Under the pieces are notes generated by a model that did no database searches, was not told the DNA's origin, and saw only the letters and a program-made list of their open reading frames with translations. From assembly GCA_017987425.1 (NCBI GenBank), contig JAGNTT010000003.1:1-31968 (forward strand): DNA of 31,968 nt, given 5' to 3'. The position numbers were made by a program, and so were the translations under genes. The stretch comes from Candidatus Omnitrophota bacterium. GTDB taxonomy: Bacteria > Omnitrophota > Gorgyraeia > Zapsychrales > Fredricksoniimonadaceae. Below, one piece after another: positions 21,945 through 31,348 of this stretch; the stretch's first letter is position 1, and the number at the start of each line of letters is the position of its first letter.

Positions 21945-22511
21945 ATGAATGCCTTCCCGAGTGGTTTGCGCCGCTTATATCATGCTATATTTATACTTAT
22001 ATTTATTGCATTAGCCCGCCAAGTTTGGGCTGATGATCCCCAATTAGGGCTTCTCGAAAACGCCCAAGGCATTGTGGATCTGCATTTATGCGCGGATCGG
22101 CGATTGGGGGTCGAGCTTTTGTGCAACCGCAGCTGGCAGCAGGATGTCGACAGAAAAGAAGCGGTCATGATGGTCATCCAGCAGGACCCGGCTGTACTTT
22201 TAACTGTGGCAAGGATCAATGAACCCGTGACCGGGATCGATGAGTTGACGGAAGCCATGGTTAGAATGTTGGGTCAGTATGCAAACGGATTTAAGTATAC
22301 GCGCCTTGAGGTGAACGGGTTACCGGCCGTCAAGGTAGAGGGTTTTTCGCAGGATTTTCCGGAAATGCGTTTGATGGATTATTATGTGGTCCATGATTAC
22401 CGGGTATACAGTTTTATGTTCTCGGTGAATCCTAAAGATGAATGGCCGAATTATTCGGTCCTTTTCGATAAGATCGCGGAAAGCATCAGGATAATCGGAG
22501 ATAAGATGTAA
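21945..22511 (+). CDS. Exported protein of unknown function, PsbP-like fold possible
   Basis: 188 residues with a signal peptide (hydrophobic 14-24, likely cleavage after VWA at 27-29). The mature protein is alpha/beta. The end (LPAVKVEGFSQDFPEMRLMDYYVVHDYRVYSFMFSVNPKDEWPNYSVLFDKIAESIRI) has the strand-strand-helix pattern of PsbP/Mog1-type proteins, in which a final helix follows a 'Y.F.F..P...' strand. The assignment rests on pattern only. Two cysteines (in HLCAD and LLCNR) may pair. It is probably monocistronic or leads into the ppx gene 36 bp downstream. Confidence 0.8.
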   Translation: MNAFPSGLRRLYHAIFILIFIALARQVWADDPQLGLLENAQGIVDLHLCADRRLGVELLCNRSWQQDVDRKEAVMMVIQQDPAVLLTVARINEPVTGIDELTEAMVRMLGQYANGFKYTRLEVNGLPAVKVEGFSQDFPEMRLMDYYVVHDYRVYSFMFSVNPKDEWPNYSVLFDKIAESIRIIGDKM

Positions 22512-22547
22512 CAGAAGCTTAATCATTTCTTTACAATTCACAGGATA

Positions 22548-24104
22548 ATGAAAGGGTCTATGCGAGCAGCAGTTGTCGATGTCGGTTCAAGTTCAATCAA
22601 ACTCATCGTTGGAGAAGTCCGCAATGATGAGATTGTTGTCATTGAAACCTTAAAAAATCCCATCCCGATCGGCAAGCACGCCTTTCTTAAAGGGAAAATC
22701 CCGCAGGGCATCATCAATCAGACCGTCGGTGTCCTTGAGAGATACAAGCAGGTCCTGGCAGAGCTGGATGTTAAAGACTATGCGGTTATTGCCACGACTG
22801 CAGTTCGAGAGGCCAGAAACCGCGACATCTTTCTCGACACCGTTTATCGCAAGACCGGATTCAAGATTGAAGTCCTCAATGCCGGTGACGTTGTTTATTA
22901 CATTGATTCTTTCCTTTCCAATTCCAACAAAATCAAAAAAGCTTATCCGATCCGCGAAAAGAACCTTCTGATTGGCGAACTCGGCGCCGGTAGCCTGGAT
23001 ATTTCCGTCATGGAAAAAGGGAATACCCTTATGAACATCGGTTTTCCCATCGGGACTTTACGCCTGGCGCAGTTTATGGCCAGTCTGGACGGCAGTATGG
23101 AAGAAATTTATGATGCCGTTGAGGAATATATCGGTCATGAGATCAAATATCTCCAGCAGATGAGTCCCAAGCTTAATGTCGATGACGTGATCCTGATCGA
23201 CGAAAATTATTCCGCCTTTATTCAAAACATACTTCCCAATAAGCGACGCGATTCCAACTTCTTTCAGTTTAAAAAGAGTGAGTCCGATGAATTCCTGGCG
23301 CGGATCAGGGAACGCAGCGCGTCCGAGATTGCCCGTGATTATAAAATTCCGGCGGATATTTCCGAGACCATCGTCGGATACGCTTCGATTTTAAGTTCTC
23401 TCTTTTATTTAACCAATAAGGAAAACATTTTCATCCTGCAGACTTCCTTGTCCGAAGCCATTCTGTCCAATAAGCTCGACAAGTATGAGTCGCTGGACAA
23501 AAACAACAGGATCGACCAGCTTGTTTCAGTGGCCACATACATTTGCCGGAAGTTTAATCTTGATTTGAACCACATGAACCATGTCGCCGGCCTTTCGCAG
23601 ACGTTGTTTGATGAACTTAAAGACTCTTTGGGTTTGCAGGAAAATGACCGGTTATATTTAACTCTTGCCGCTTACCTGCACGACATCGGTATGTTCATTA
23701 ATAACCGCGCCCATCATAAACACACGGAATATGTGATCAATTCACTCAATCTTTTCCGACTGACGGAGGATGAGATCAAGATCATCGCCGCGGTGGCGCG
23801 TTATCATCGTAAATCAGCGCCGCTTCCGACGCATTTGATTTACAATTCACTTTCCACTGAACAGCAAATTCTTGTCCAGAAGTTGAGCGCATTATTGAGA
23901 GTGGCAAATTCCCTTGACCGTTCGCACCGCCAGAAGGTCAAGAAGATGGAAGTCAAGGTCACCAAGACCCAGGATATTAATCTCATCGTGTATACGCATG
24001 AGAGTTTTCTTTTAGAGAAGTCGAGTTTCATGGAGAAAAAAGGATTTTTTGAAGAGATCACAGGAAACCGACTCTTGTTGACCGTTCGCCAAGAGGAATC
24101 CTGA
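22548..24104 (+). CDS. ppx: Ppx/GppA-type exopolyphosphatase with C-terminal HD domain
   Basis: 518 residues, the length of E. coli Ppx. The N-terminal half is an ASKHA fold: phosphate-1 loop VVDVGSSSIKLIVGE, then TTAVREARN with the catalytic-region Glu, and phosphate-2 loop LIGELGAGSLDISVM. The C-terminal third has an HD-type helical domain with YLHDIGMF and HHKHTEY. Family enzymes hydrolyse polyphosphate ends or pppGpp. The start may be the ATG at 22548 or the one at 22560; neither has an ideal ribosome-site spacing. The polyphosphate kinase gene starts 21 bp after the stop, which supports a polyphosphate role. Confidence 0.92.
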   Translation: MKGSMRAAVVDVGSSSIKLIVGEVRNDEIVVIETLKNPIPIGKHAFLKGKIPQGIINQTVGVLERYKQVLAELDVKDYAVIATTAVREARNRDIFLDTVYRKTGFKIEVLNAGDVVYYIDSFLSNSNKIKKAYPIREKNLLIGELGAGSLDISVMEKGNTLMNIGFPIGTLRLAQFMASLDGSMEEIYDAVEEYIGHEIKYLQQMSPKLNVDDVILIDENYSAFIQNILPNKRRDSNFFQFKKSESDEFLARIRERSASEIARDYKIPADISETIVGYASILSSLFYLTNKENIFILQTSLSEAILSNKLDKYESLDKNNRIDQLVSVATYICRKFNLDLNHMNHVAGLSQTLFDELKDSLGLQENDRLYLTLAAYLHDIGMFINNRAHHKHTEYVINSLNLFRLTEDEIKIIAAVARYHRKSAPLPTHLIYNSLSTEQQILVQKLSALLRVANSLDRSHRQKVKKMEVKVTKTQDINLIVYTHESFLLEKSSFMEKKGFFEEITGNRLLLTVRQEES

Positions 24105-24125
24105 TAGACATAAAAAGGATTGATT

Positions 24126-26159
24126 ATGCCGGAAGAAGAAAAAAAAGAAAAACCGAACATCATACACCGTGATTTAAGCTGGCTGGCTTTTAATGAACGC
24201 GTTCTTGAAGAAGCGGTCGATCATGCCAATCCGCTCGCGGAGCGTCTTAAGTTTGCCGCCATTTTCGTTAGCAATCTGGATGAATTCTTTATGGTTCGAG
24301 TTGCTGATTTGAAACGACTGCTGGATTCCGGTTACAACCGGATGGATGTATATGGTTATTATCCGCATGAAATTTATGGTGAAATCCGTTCCAAAATTGA
24401 CGAGCTGGTCAAAAGGCTTTACGACATTCACAGCGGGAAAATCCTTAGAGATCTGGAAAAGCACAACGTTCGTATCAAATCGTTTCAAGAGCTTTCCAAT
24501 GACCAAAAGAAGTTTTTGAAGCGTTATTTCGATGGTACTGTTTTTCCCATTGTTACGCCCATGGCGGTCGACCAAGGGCATCCGTTTCCGGTTCTTCCGT
24601 CCAAGACGATCGCCTTTGCTGTAAGCGTCAACCGGAATGAGGAACTTCACCTGGCCATTCTGCCGATCCCGGCAAATCTTGGACGCGTGATCAAGCTTCC
24701 GTCGGAAAAAGACAGCAGCGATTTTATACTTCTTGATGAGGTTATCAAGGAGCATATGAAGATATTTTTTAAAGGGTACAAGATCCAGGGTTTCTCGCTT
24801 TTTCGCGTCATTCGCGACAGCGAAGTGTCCGTCGAGGATGAAGATGCGCCTAATCTTCTCAAGGCCATGGAAGACGAGCTTAAGAAGCGCAGCAAGGCCA
24901 AGGCGGTTCATCTGGAGATTGAAAAATCCTGTGCTCCGGAGCTCCTTGAGGCGCTTTGCCAGGGCATCGGATTCAAAAAGGAAGATGTTTCCTTTATCAA
25001 CGGGACGCTCGACCTGACGTATTTGATGAGTTTGTCGTCTCTCATGGACATGCCTCAGCTGGCGTACCGCAGTTTCGTTCCGGCCAAAGTCCCTTATGAG
25101 AATATTTTTGAGAAGATTAAAGAGGGTGACTTCATCGTTCATTTACCTTTTCAGTCATTTCACCCTGTGGCTGATCTCATTCAGTCTGCGGCCAAAGATG
25201 AGGGCGTGCTGGCCATTAAAATGACGCTCTATCGCACGAATGAAGATTCGACGATCATTAATGCCTTAAAGCAGGCGGCACAGAATAAAAAGCAGGTCAC
25301 TGTTTTAGTTGAGATTAAAGCCAGGTTTGATGAAGAAAAGAATATCGGCTGGGTCAGGGAACTTGAACAGTCGGGCTGCCACGTGATCTACGGCATTCCG
25401 GGGCTTAAGATCCATTCAAAGCTGACGCTCATTGTCCGCAAGGAAGAGGGGCGCATCCGCCGTTATATCCATTTGTCGACGGGAAACTACAATGAGAAGA
25501 CCGCCCGGCAATATACGGACATCGGTTACTTCACCTGCAATGACGATTTCGGACGTGACATTTCAGATGTTTTTAACGTCATGACCGGATATTCAATGCC
25601 GTCTTTATGGAAGAGGATTGTTTCTTCCCCTAATGATCTTCGTAAATATTTCTTCGATCTGGTCGATAATGAGATCGGCTTCCAGAAAAAGAATAAGAAC
25701 GGGATGATTTTTGCCAAGATGAATTCGCTGGAGGATCCCAAGATCATTGAAAAACTTTACGAAGCTTCCAATGCCGGAGTCAAGATCAGACTTCTGGTGC
25801 GCGGGATCTGCTGTCTGATGCCGGGTATCGCGGGCTTAAGCGAGAATATTGAAGTCCGAAGCGTCGTCGGCCGTTTCTTAGAGCATTCGCGCGTGTACAT
25901 CTTCAATAACAATTCCAACCCGCGTGTGTTTATGGCTTCCGCCGACTGGATGCAGCGCAATTTCGACCGCCGTATCGAGCTTATGTTTGAAATTTATCGG
26001 CAGGACATCAGCGAGCAGTTGAATTCCATTCTGGAGTCTTACTGGAAGGACAATACAAAGTCCCGTATTTTGTCCGCGGACAAGACCTATTCGTATTATA
26101 AGAACGGGGAAGACAAGTTTAACGTGCAGGATTTCTTCATCAAACATTACGCGGGATGA
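24126..26159 (+). CDS. ppk1: Polyphosphate kinase 1
   Basis: A 677-residue PPK1 that makes polyphosphate from ATP at the membrane or cytoplasm. Domains in order: N domain (about 10-115, IIHRDLSWLAFNERVLEEA), head domain (about 120-310), and the two phospholipase-D-like catalytic domains. The phosphorylated histidine is H430 in GLKIHSKL and the second catalytic histidine is H587 in FLEHSRVYIF. HLSTGNYNEKTARQYTDIG is also typical. The ATG at 24126 with AAGGA 6 bp upstream is chosen over the TTG at 24120. It forms an operon with the phosphatase gene. Its end overlaps the minus-strand ROK gene by 13 bp. Confidence 0.96.
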   Translation: MPEEEKKEKPNIIHRDLSWLAFNERVLEEAVDHANPLAERLKFAAIFVSNLDEFFMVRVADLKRLLDSGYNRMDVYGYYPHEIYGEIRSKIDELVKRLYDIHSGKILRDLEKHNVRIKSFQELSNDQKKFLKRYFDGTVFPIVTPMAVDQGHPFPVLPSKTIAFAVSVNRNEELHLAILPIPANLGRVIKLPSEKDSSDFILLDEVIKEHMKIFFKGYKIQGFSLFRVIRDSEVSVEDEDAPNLLKAMEDELKKRSKAKAVHLEIEKSCAPELLEALCQGIGFKKEDVSFINGTLDLTYLMSLSSLMDMPQLAYRSFVPAKVPYENIFEKIKEGDFIVHLPFQSFHPVADLIQSAAKDEGVLAIKMTLYRTNEDSTIINALKQAAQNKKQVTVLVEIKARFDEEKNIGWVRELEQSGCHVIYGIPGLKIHSKLTLIVRKEEGRIRRYIHLSTGNYNEKTARQYTDIGYFTCNDDFGRDISDVFNVMTGYSMPSLWKRIVSSPNDLRKYFFDLVDNEIGFQKKNKNGMIFAKMNSLEDPKIIEKLYEASNAGVKIRLLVRGICCLMPGIAGLSENIEVRSVVGRFLEHSRVYIFNNNSNPRVFMASADWMQRNFDRRIELMFEIYRQDISEQLNSILESYWKDNTKSRILSADKTYSYYKNGEDKFNVQDFFIKHYAG

Positions 26160-27106
26160 CGAACGAGCGCAACGGCTCCGAGAATAACGGCATCATCCTT
26201 GAGTTTGGCTTCAATGATCTGGCAGGGTCTGAACTTCTTGAGAAACGGGTCGCCGGCCACGATTTTCTTGATGCGGGGAAGCAGGAAATCTCCGCATGCC
26301 TCGATAACACCTCCGCCCAAGACAATCATCTCCGGATTAAAGATGTGATTCACGGAAATGCAGCCGCGACCAAGGACGTTGGCTGCTTTGGTCATGACCT
26401 CGGTCACGACGGCGTCTCGCTGTTTTAAGGCTTCTTTAATGGCTTTGCTTTTAATCACGGCAAGATAGTTTTTGGAAAGTTCGGGGATGATGGACTTTTT
26501 TCCGGCTTTGATCGCTTCACGGATATCCCGCTGAATGGCCCAGCGGCTTGCGAGAGCTTCCAGACATCCGATGTTGCCGCAGCTGCATTTGGGACCGTTT
26601 AAATCGATCGTCATATGTCCGATTTCCCCGGCAGCGCCTTGGGAACCCGTGACCAGCCGTCCGTCAATCAGGATTGCCCCGCCGATGCCCGTGCCGGGAA
26701 AGAGTCCGATCACATTTCTGGCTTTTTGAGCGGCACCGAGCCATTGCTCGCCCAAAAGTCCGCAATTGACATCGTTATCAATGATAATTTTTGTTTTGAA
26801 TTGTTTGACCAGTGATGCTTTTAAGGGAAATCCCGCCAGTTTGATATTGGGCGTGACGAGTATCTCGTGTGTTTTGGGATCGGCGATGCCCGGAATGCCC
26901 ACCCCGATGCCTGAAATTTTCTTGGATGAGTGATCGTAATGGACGTCGTGGACTGTCCGGATGATGACTTTAAGGATATCTTTGCCGTGCGCGTTAAGCG
27001 GAGTCGGATGCTTGGAGCGGGAAATAATTTTTCCCGTGCCTGTTACCAAAGCGGCTGCAATTTTTGTTCCACCGACATCAATTCCGATGAAATATTTATT
27101 AATCAT
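26147..27106 (-). CDS. ROK family sugar kinase (glucokinase-like)
   Basis: 319 residues, standard ROK length. Seen: ATP-binding GIDVGGTKIAAALV at the start, catalytic Asp in IDNDVNCGLLGE, FPGTGIGGAILIDGRL, then GEIGHMTI with the zinc site CSCGNIGCLEAL. The family phosphorylates glucose or a related hexose or amino sugar; glucokinase is the likeliest role, with the glycogen branching enzyme nearby. No repressor DNA-binding domain is present, so it is the kinase type. The ATG lacks a ribosome site. A TATACT box (27118-27113) lies 6 nt before it, predicting a leaderless transcript. The 3' end overlaps ppk by 13 bp. Confidence 0.93.
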   Translation of the reverse strand: MINKYFIGIDVGGTKIAAALVTGTGKIISRSKHPTPLNAHGKDILKVIIRTVHDVHYDHSSKKISGIGVGIPGIADPKTHEILVTPNIKLAGFPLKASLVKQFKTKIIIDNDVNCGLLGEQWLGAAQKARNVIGLFPGTGIGGAILIDGRLVTGSQGAAGEIGHMTIDLNGPKCSCGNIGCLEALASRWAIQRDIREAIKAGKKSIIPELSKNYLAVIKSKAIKEALKQRDAVVTEVMTKAANVLGRGCISVNHIFNPEMIVLGGGVIEACGDFLLPRIKKIVAGDPFLKKFRPCQIIEAKLKDDAVILGAVALVRHPA

Positions 27107-27112
27107 GGGATA

Positions 27113-27118
27113 AGTATA
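27113..27118 (-). promoter_or_regulatory. -10 box of the ROK kinase gene (leaderless)
   Basis: On the minus strand TATACT (27118 to 27113) is followed by TATCCC and the ATG. A start 7 nt after the box is the first base of the start codon. The -35 region is weak (TAATTT). Confidence 0.45.
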
Positions 27119-27151
27119 TACTATTTTTGAATTAAAAATTAGCAGAAATAT

Positions 27152-27180
27152 TTTAAATTGCCATCAAGGTCGCTTATAAT
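27152..27180 (+). promoter_or_regulatory. Sigma70 promoter of the PurD-like gene
   Basis: TTTAAA at 27152-27157 and a perfect TATAAT at 27175-27180, spacer 17 bp. The start near 27187 gives a leader of about 45 nt ending in the ribosome site AAAGAGGT. Confidence 0.55.
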
Positions 27181-27231
27181 ACATTTAATCATCGTCGTGA
27201 ATTATAAAAATTGCAATTTGCAAAGAGGTAT

Positions 27232-28524
27232 ATGACTAAGAAAAAATTTTTGTTTGTGTCCATTGATGCGTTGATCCATGACATTGCCTGGCAGGTCGTC
27301 AAAGAAGGGCATGATGTCCGGTATTTTATCCAAGAGAAAGAAATCCGCGATATCGCCGACGGATTTGTTCCCAAGACGGACGACTGGAAAAAAGATGTGG
27401 ACTGGGCGGATGTGATCGTGTTCGACGATGTGCTCGGTCACGGCAAGAAAGCGCAGGACCTGCGTAAAAAAGGCAAGCTCGTCATCGGAGGCACGGAATA
27501 CACCGACATGCTCGAGGATGACCGCAGTTTCGGCCAGGAAGAACTTAAAAAAGCCGGTATCAGCATTATACCTTTCGGCAATTTCGAATCGTTTGACGCC
27601 GCTATTGATTATGTGAAGAAGAACCCCGCGCGTTATGTCATCAAACCGAGCGGCGAGGCGCAGAACATCAAGCGACTGCTTTTTGTCGGTGAGGAAGAGG
27701 ACGGTGTTGATGTTATCCAGGTCCTCGAAGCTTACAAAAAGTCATGGTCCAAAGAAATAAAAGAATTTCAGCTGCAGAAACGCGTGACGGGGGTTGAAGT
27801 GGCTGTCGGCGCGTTTTTTAACGGCAAAGAATTCATTTATCCGGTGAATATCAATTTTGAACACAAAAAGTTATTCTCCGGTAATATCGGTCCTTCGACC
27901 GGCGAAATGGGAACAACGATGTACTGGAGCGGCCCCAATCAGATCTTCAATGAAACGCTCAAAAAAATGGAACCCGCGCTGACGCGAGAAGGTTATGTGG
28001 GTTATATCGACCTAAACTGCATCGTCAACGTTAACGGGATTTATCCGCTCGAGTTCACCGCGCGTTTCGGTTATCCAACGATCAGTATCCAGCAGGAAGG
28101 GATTCTGATGCCGATGAGTGAATTCTTATATCAGATGGCTTCCGGCGAGCTCAAAGAATTCAAATGCAAAAAAGGTTTTCAGATCGGCGTGCGCATTCTG
28201 GTGCCGCCTTATCCGTTTAACGATCCGCAGACGTTCGAGACTTATTCCAAAGACGGAGTCATTTTATTCAAGAAGCCCAATCTCGACGGAATCCACATTG
28301 GGGATATCAAAACGGTCGATGGTGAATGGCTGGTGGCCGGCAATTCCGGAATCGCACTGATTGTCGTCGGAACGGGCACGACCATGAAGCAGGCACAGGC
28401 GCAGGTTTACAACCGTATTTCCAACATCATGATTCCCAATATGTATTACCGAAACGATATCGGCGACCGATGGTATGAAGACAGCGACAAACTGCATGCC
28501 TGGGGCTATTTGCGCCAGTCCTGA
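27232..28524 (+). CDS. PurD-like ATP-grasp ligase
   Basis: 430 residues, the length of phosphoribosylamine-glycine ligase (PurD), with the ATP-grasp parts in order: EDDRSFGQEELKKAGISIIPF, PARYVIKPSG, the long QKRVTGVEVAVGAFF strand and the metal/ATP block PLEFTARFGYPTISIQ. The N-terminal domain, however, begins KKFLFVSIDALIHDIAWQVVKEGHDV and lacks the GGREHAL motif that binds substrate in true PurD. It may therefore join a carboxylate and an amine in another pathway. The ATG at 27232, preceded by AAAGAGGT, is chosen over the TTG at 27211. The UPF0316 gene follows 16 bp later. Confidence 0.88.
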   Translation: MTKKKFLFVSIDALIHDIAWQVVKEGHDVRYFIQEKEIRDIADGFVPKTDDWKKDVDWADVIVFDDVLGHGKKAQDLRKKGKLVIGGTEYTDMLEDDRSFGQEELKKAGISIIPFGNFESFDAAIDYVKKNPARYVIKPSGEAQNIKRLLFVGEEEDGVDVIQVLEAYKKSWSKEIKEFQLQKRVTGVEVAVGAFFNGKEFIYPVNINFEHKKLFSGNIGPSTGEMGTTMYWSGPNQIFNETLKKMEPALTREGYVGYIDLNCIVNVNGIYPLEFTARFGYPTISIQQEGILMPMSEFLYQMASGELKEFKCKKGFQIGVRILVPPYPFNDPQTFETYSKDGVILFKKPNLDGIHIGDIKTVDGEWLVAGNSGIALIVVGTGTTMKQAQAQVYNRISNIMIPNMYYRNDIGDRWYEDSDKLHAWGYLRQS

Positions 28525-28540
28525 TCCGTTATAGAAATAT

Positions 28541-29119
28541 ATGAGCGAAGCTTTCTTAAACTCTTCAACGTTCCACTGGGTTGTTCTACCTCTGCTGATT
28601 TTTCTGGCGCGCATCTGCGACGTCACGATCGGTACGGTCAGAATCCTTTTGCTCGCTCGCGGTCGCAAAAAGGCGGTGCCTTTACTCGGTTTTATCGAGG
28701 TGATGATATGGCTCCTGGCGGTCCGCCAGGTCCTTCTGGGGATGGATAATATTGTCACCTATATTGCTTTTGCCGGAGGCTTTGCCATGGGGAACTTCAT
28801 CGGCATGCGCATCGAAGAACGTCTGGCGGTCGGACTTGAGGTCATCCGTGTCATCACACGGAAAGATGCCACCGAACTCTTCGAGCATTTGAAGAAGCAG
28901 GGTTATGGTGTAACATGCCTTGATGCGCAAGGGGCAACGGGAAAGGTCAATCTCATTTTCACCGTGGTACAGCGATGCCAGCACGATAAAGTCATCAGTA
29001 TCATCAAACAATTTAATCCCAAGGCATTTTATTCCGTTGAAGACGTTAAGTCCGTGAGCGAAGGCGGCGTTTTTCCGTTGGCCTCGCGTCCGTTAGTCGG
29101 TCTTTGGGGTGGGAAATAA
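28541..29119 (+). CDS. UPF0316 / DUF2179 membrane protein
   Basis: 192 residues. The first 95 hold three membrane segments with the DUF5698 signature LARICDVTIGTVRILLLARGRK and GGFAMGNFIGMRIEERLA. The soluble end (about 98-175, LEVIRVITRKDATELFEHLKKQGYGVTCLDAQG...VNLIFTVVQR) is a DUF2179 alpha/beta domain, found in several small regulatory or transport-associated membrane proteins. Function unknown. It is close behind the PurD-like gene and probably cotranscribed. A hairpin (29148-29168) follows at 28 bp. Confidence 0.9.
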   Translation: MSEAFLNSSTFHWVVLPLLIFLARICDVTIGTVRILLLARGRKKAVPLLGFIEVMIWLLAVRQVLLGMDNIVTYIAFAGGFAMGNFIGMRIEERLAVGLEVIRVITRKDATELFEHLKKQGYGVTCLDAQGATGKVNLIFTVVQRCQHDKVISIIKQFNPKAFYSVEDVKSVSEGGVFPLASRPLVGLWGGK

Positions 29120-29146
29120 AGGCGGATCGTCGCATCGTGGTTCCGG

Positions 29147-29171
29147 AGATCGTCGGGTGAGGACGATCTTT
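29147..29171 (+). terminator. Probable intrinsic terminator
   Basis: AGATCGTC (29147-29154) and GACGATCT (29162-29169) form an 8-bp stem with a 7-nt loop, followed by a short TTTAT. The remaining gap to 29301 holds only a weak possible promoter (TTTAAT at 29183, TAAGAT at 29206). Confidence 0.5.
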
Positions 29172-29301
29172 ATAAATACGGTTTTAATTTCGCAACGTTG
29201 TGTGTTAAGATGTTTTCACTTCGATAGTTATGCGATCGTTCTGATGGCGTGAGTAATATTATATTCAATTATCCATAAATCAATATGTGAGGAACTCATC
29301 C

Positions 29302-31263
29302 ATGAACGAGCACCACAATCAGTTAGGGCACCGCGCTCCGAATTCTGCCACGTTTAATACCCGTTACGATCAAACTCTCTTTACCGAACACGATATTTAT
29401 CTGTTCAAAGAAGGAACTCATTTTCGTCTTTACGACAAACTGGGTGCCCACGCCATGACTGTTGACGGCGTTCACGGGACCTATTTTGCCGTCTGGGCTC
29501 CGAACGCGCTTAAAGTCGCCGTCATCGGTAACTTTAATGCATGGAACCGCGACAGTCATGCGCTTGCCGTGCGCTGGGACGGTTCGGGCATCTGGGAAGG
29601 GTTCATTCCCGGCATCGCCAAGGGAGAGGTTTATAAATATTTTGTGGTTTCCAAAGATCACAATTATCAGGTGGAGAAAAAAGACCCTGTCGGTTTCTAT
29701 AACGAGATTGCACCCAAAACAGCGTCCGTCACCTGGGACACGGAATATCAATGGAACGACGGCGACTGGATGAGTCACCGCCGCTGGCATAATTCGCTTC
29801 AGGCGCCGATTTCCATCTATGAGTTGTATCTTGGTTCATGGCGGCAAATTATGGAGGAGAACAACCGTCCTCTTTCATACAGGGAAATCGCCCAGCCGCT
29901 TGTCGATTATATCAAGCAGATGGGCTTTACCCACGTGGAGTTCATGCCCGTCATGGAATATCCTTTCGACGGCTCCTGGGGTTATCAGGGCGTCGGTTAT
30001 TTTTCGCCGACAAGCAGATTCGGAACACCCCAGGACTTCATGTATCTGATCGATTTTCTTCATCAAAATGATATCGGTGTCATTCTGGACTGGGTCCCGT
30101 CGCATTTTCCCGGCGACGAAATCGGTCTTGCCTATTTTGACGGAACGCATCTGTATGAGCATGCCGATCCGCGCAAAGGTTTCCATCCTGATTGGAGCAG
30201 CTACATTTTTAATTACGGTCGGAATGAAGTCCGCGAATTTCTGATCTCCAGCGCACTTTTCTGGTTCGATAAATTCCACGTAGACGGTCTGCGTGTGGAT
30301 GCTGTCGCGTCCATGTTATATCTGGATTATTCCCGCAAACACGGCGAATGGATTCCCAATGAATACGGCGGACGTGAAAACATCGACGCGATCAATTTTA
30401 TGAAACGGTTAAATGAAGCCGTTTATGAATATTATCCCGATGTACAGATGATCGCGGAGGAGTCGACCGCCTGGTCCGGTGTTTCCCGTCCGGTGCATTT
30501 AGGCGGTCTCGGATTCGGAATGAAGTGGAATATGGGGTGGATGCACGACACGCTGTTGTATATTGCCAAAGATCCTGTCTACAGAAAATATCATCACAAC
30601 GATTTGACGTTCAGCTTCATGTATTCATTTACCGAGAACTTTGTCCTTTCGCTATCGCATGATGAGGTCGTTCACGGTAAAAAATCGCTCATTGCCAAAA
30701 TGCCCGGGGATGACTGGCAGAAGTTTGCCAACTTAAGGCTTTTGTATGCGTACATGTATGCCCATCCCGGTAAAAAGCTTCTCTTTATGGGGCAGGAGTT
30801 CGCTCAATGGGATGAGTGGAGCCACAAGAAAAGTCTGGACTGGCATCTGACTCAATACGAGAGGCATCTGGGTGTGCAGAAGCTGGTGGCGGATCTTAAC
30901 CATCTCTACCGTCGGGAGAAAGCTCTGTTCCAGAAGGATTTCAGTTCCCACGGCTTCGAGTGGATTGACCTCAATGACTATACACAGGGCGTCATCAGTT
31001 TTATCCGTAAAGGCATTGGTCTTGATGAAAAAATAATTGTGGTGTGTAATTTTACTCCGGCAACTTATTTCGACTACCGTGTCGGTGTTCCGGAAAGCGG
31101 AGCGTGGAAGGAAGTGTTCAACAGCGATTCCGCTTATTACGGCGGAAGCGGGCAGGGAAATCTGGGCCGCAAGGAGACTGAGGATGTCAGCTTCCACGGC
31201 CGGCCGCATTCCTTTTCGCTGACAGTTCCGCCCTTGAGCGTTCTTTACCTCAAGCGTGAATAA
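29302..31263 (+). CDS. glgB: 1,4-alpha-glucan branching enzyme (GH13)
   Basis: A 653-residue GH13 enzyme that introduces alpha-1,6 branches in glycogen. An N-terminal CBM48-like domain (about 50-145, GVHGTYFAVWAPNALKVAVIGNFN) precedes the (beta/alpha)8 barrel. The catalytic residues align with E. coli: nucleophile D333 in GLRVDAVA, acid/base E386 in IAEES and D454 in SHDEVVHGK, with the same 53- and 68-residue spacings. It is shorter than E. coli GlgB because the first N-terminal domain is missing, a common form. The ribosome site GAGGAA (29289-29294) sits 7 bp before the ATG at 29302, better than the GTG at 29287. Confidence 0.97.
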   Translation: MNEHHNQLGHRAPNSATFNTRYDQTLFTEHDIYLFKEGTHFRLYDKLGAHAMTVDGVHGTYFAVWAPNALKVAVIGNFNAWNRDSHALAVRWDGSGIWEGFIPGIAKGEVYKYFVVSKDHNYQVEKKDPVGFYNEIAPKTASVTWDTEYQWNDGDWMSHRRWHNSLQAPISIYELYLGSWRQIMEENNRPLSYREIAQPLVDYIKQMGFTHVEFMPVMEYPFDGSWGYQGVGYFSPTSRFGTPQDFMYLIDFLHQNDIGVILDWVPSHFPGDEIGLAYFDGTHLYEHADPRKGFHPDWSSYIFNYGRNEVREFLISSALFWFDKFHVDGLRVDAVASMLYLDYSRKHGEWIPNEYGGRENIDAINFMKRLNEAVYEYYPDVQMIAEESTAWSGVSRPVHLGGLGFGMKWNMGWMHDTLLYIAKDPVYRKYHHNDLTFSFMYSFTENFVLSLSHDEVVHGKKSLIAKMPGDDWQKFANLRLLYAYMYAHPGKKLLFMGQEFAQWDEWSHKKSLDWHLTQYERHLGVQKLVADLNHLYRREKALFQKDFSSHGFEWIDLNDYTQGVISFIRKGIGLDEKIIVVCNFTPATYFDYRVGVPESGAWKEVFNSDSAYYGGSGQGNLGRKETEDVSFHGRPHSFSLTVPPLSVLYLKRE

Positions 31264-31277
31264 ATATGCAAGCGTGC

Positions 31278-31306
31278 TTGACTGGTGATTTTTACGATAC
31301 TAGAAT
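31278..31306 (+). promoter_or_regulatory. Sigma70 promoter of the winged-helix gene
   Basis: TTGACT at 31278-31283 and TAGAAT at 31301-31306, both five of six, spacer 17 bp; start near 31313. A small palindrome CAAGC-GT-GCTTG (31269-31280) overlaps the first half of the -35 box. Confidence 0.65.
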
Positions 31307-31348
31307 AAAATCGCTTTAATGAATTTATATACTTTTTAAGGAGGATTT

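Noticed and set aside
24174..25142. 322-codon minus-strand frame inside ppk1
   Set aside because: Long, but fully antisense to a well-conserved PPK1 and without any recognisable motif; a codon-bias shadow.
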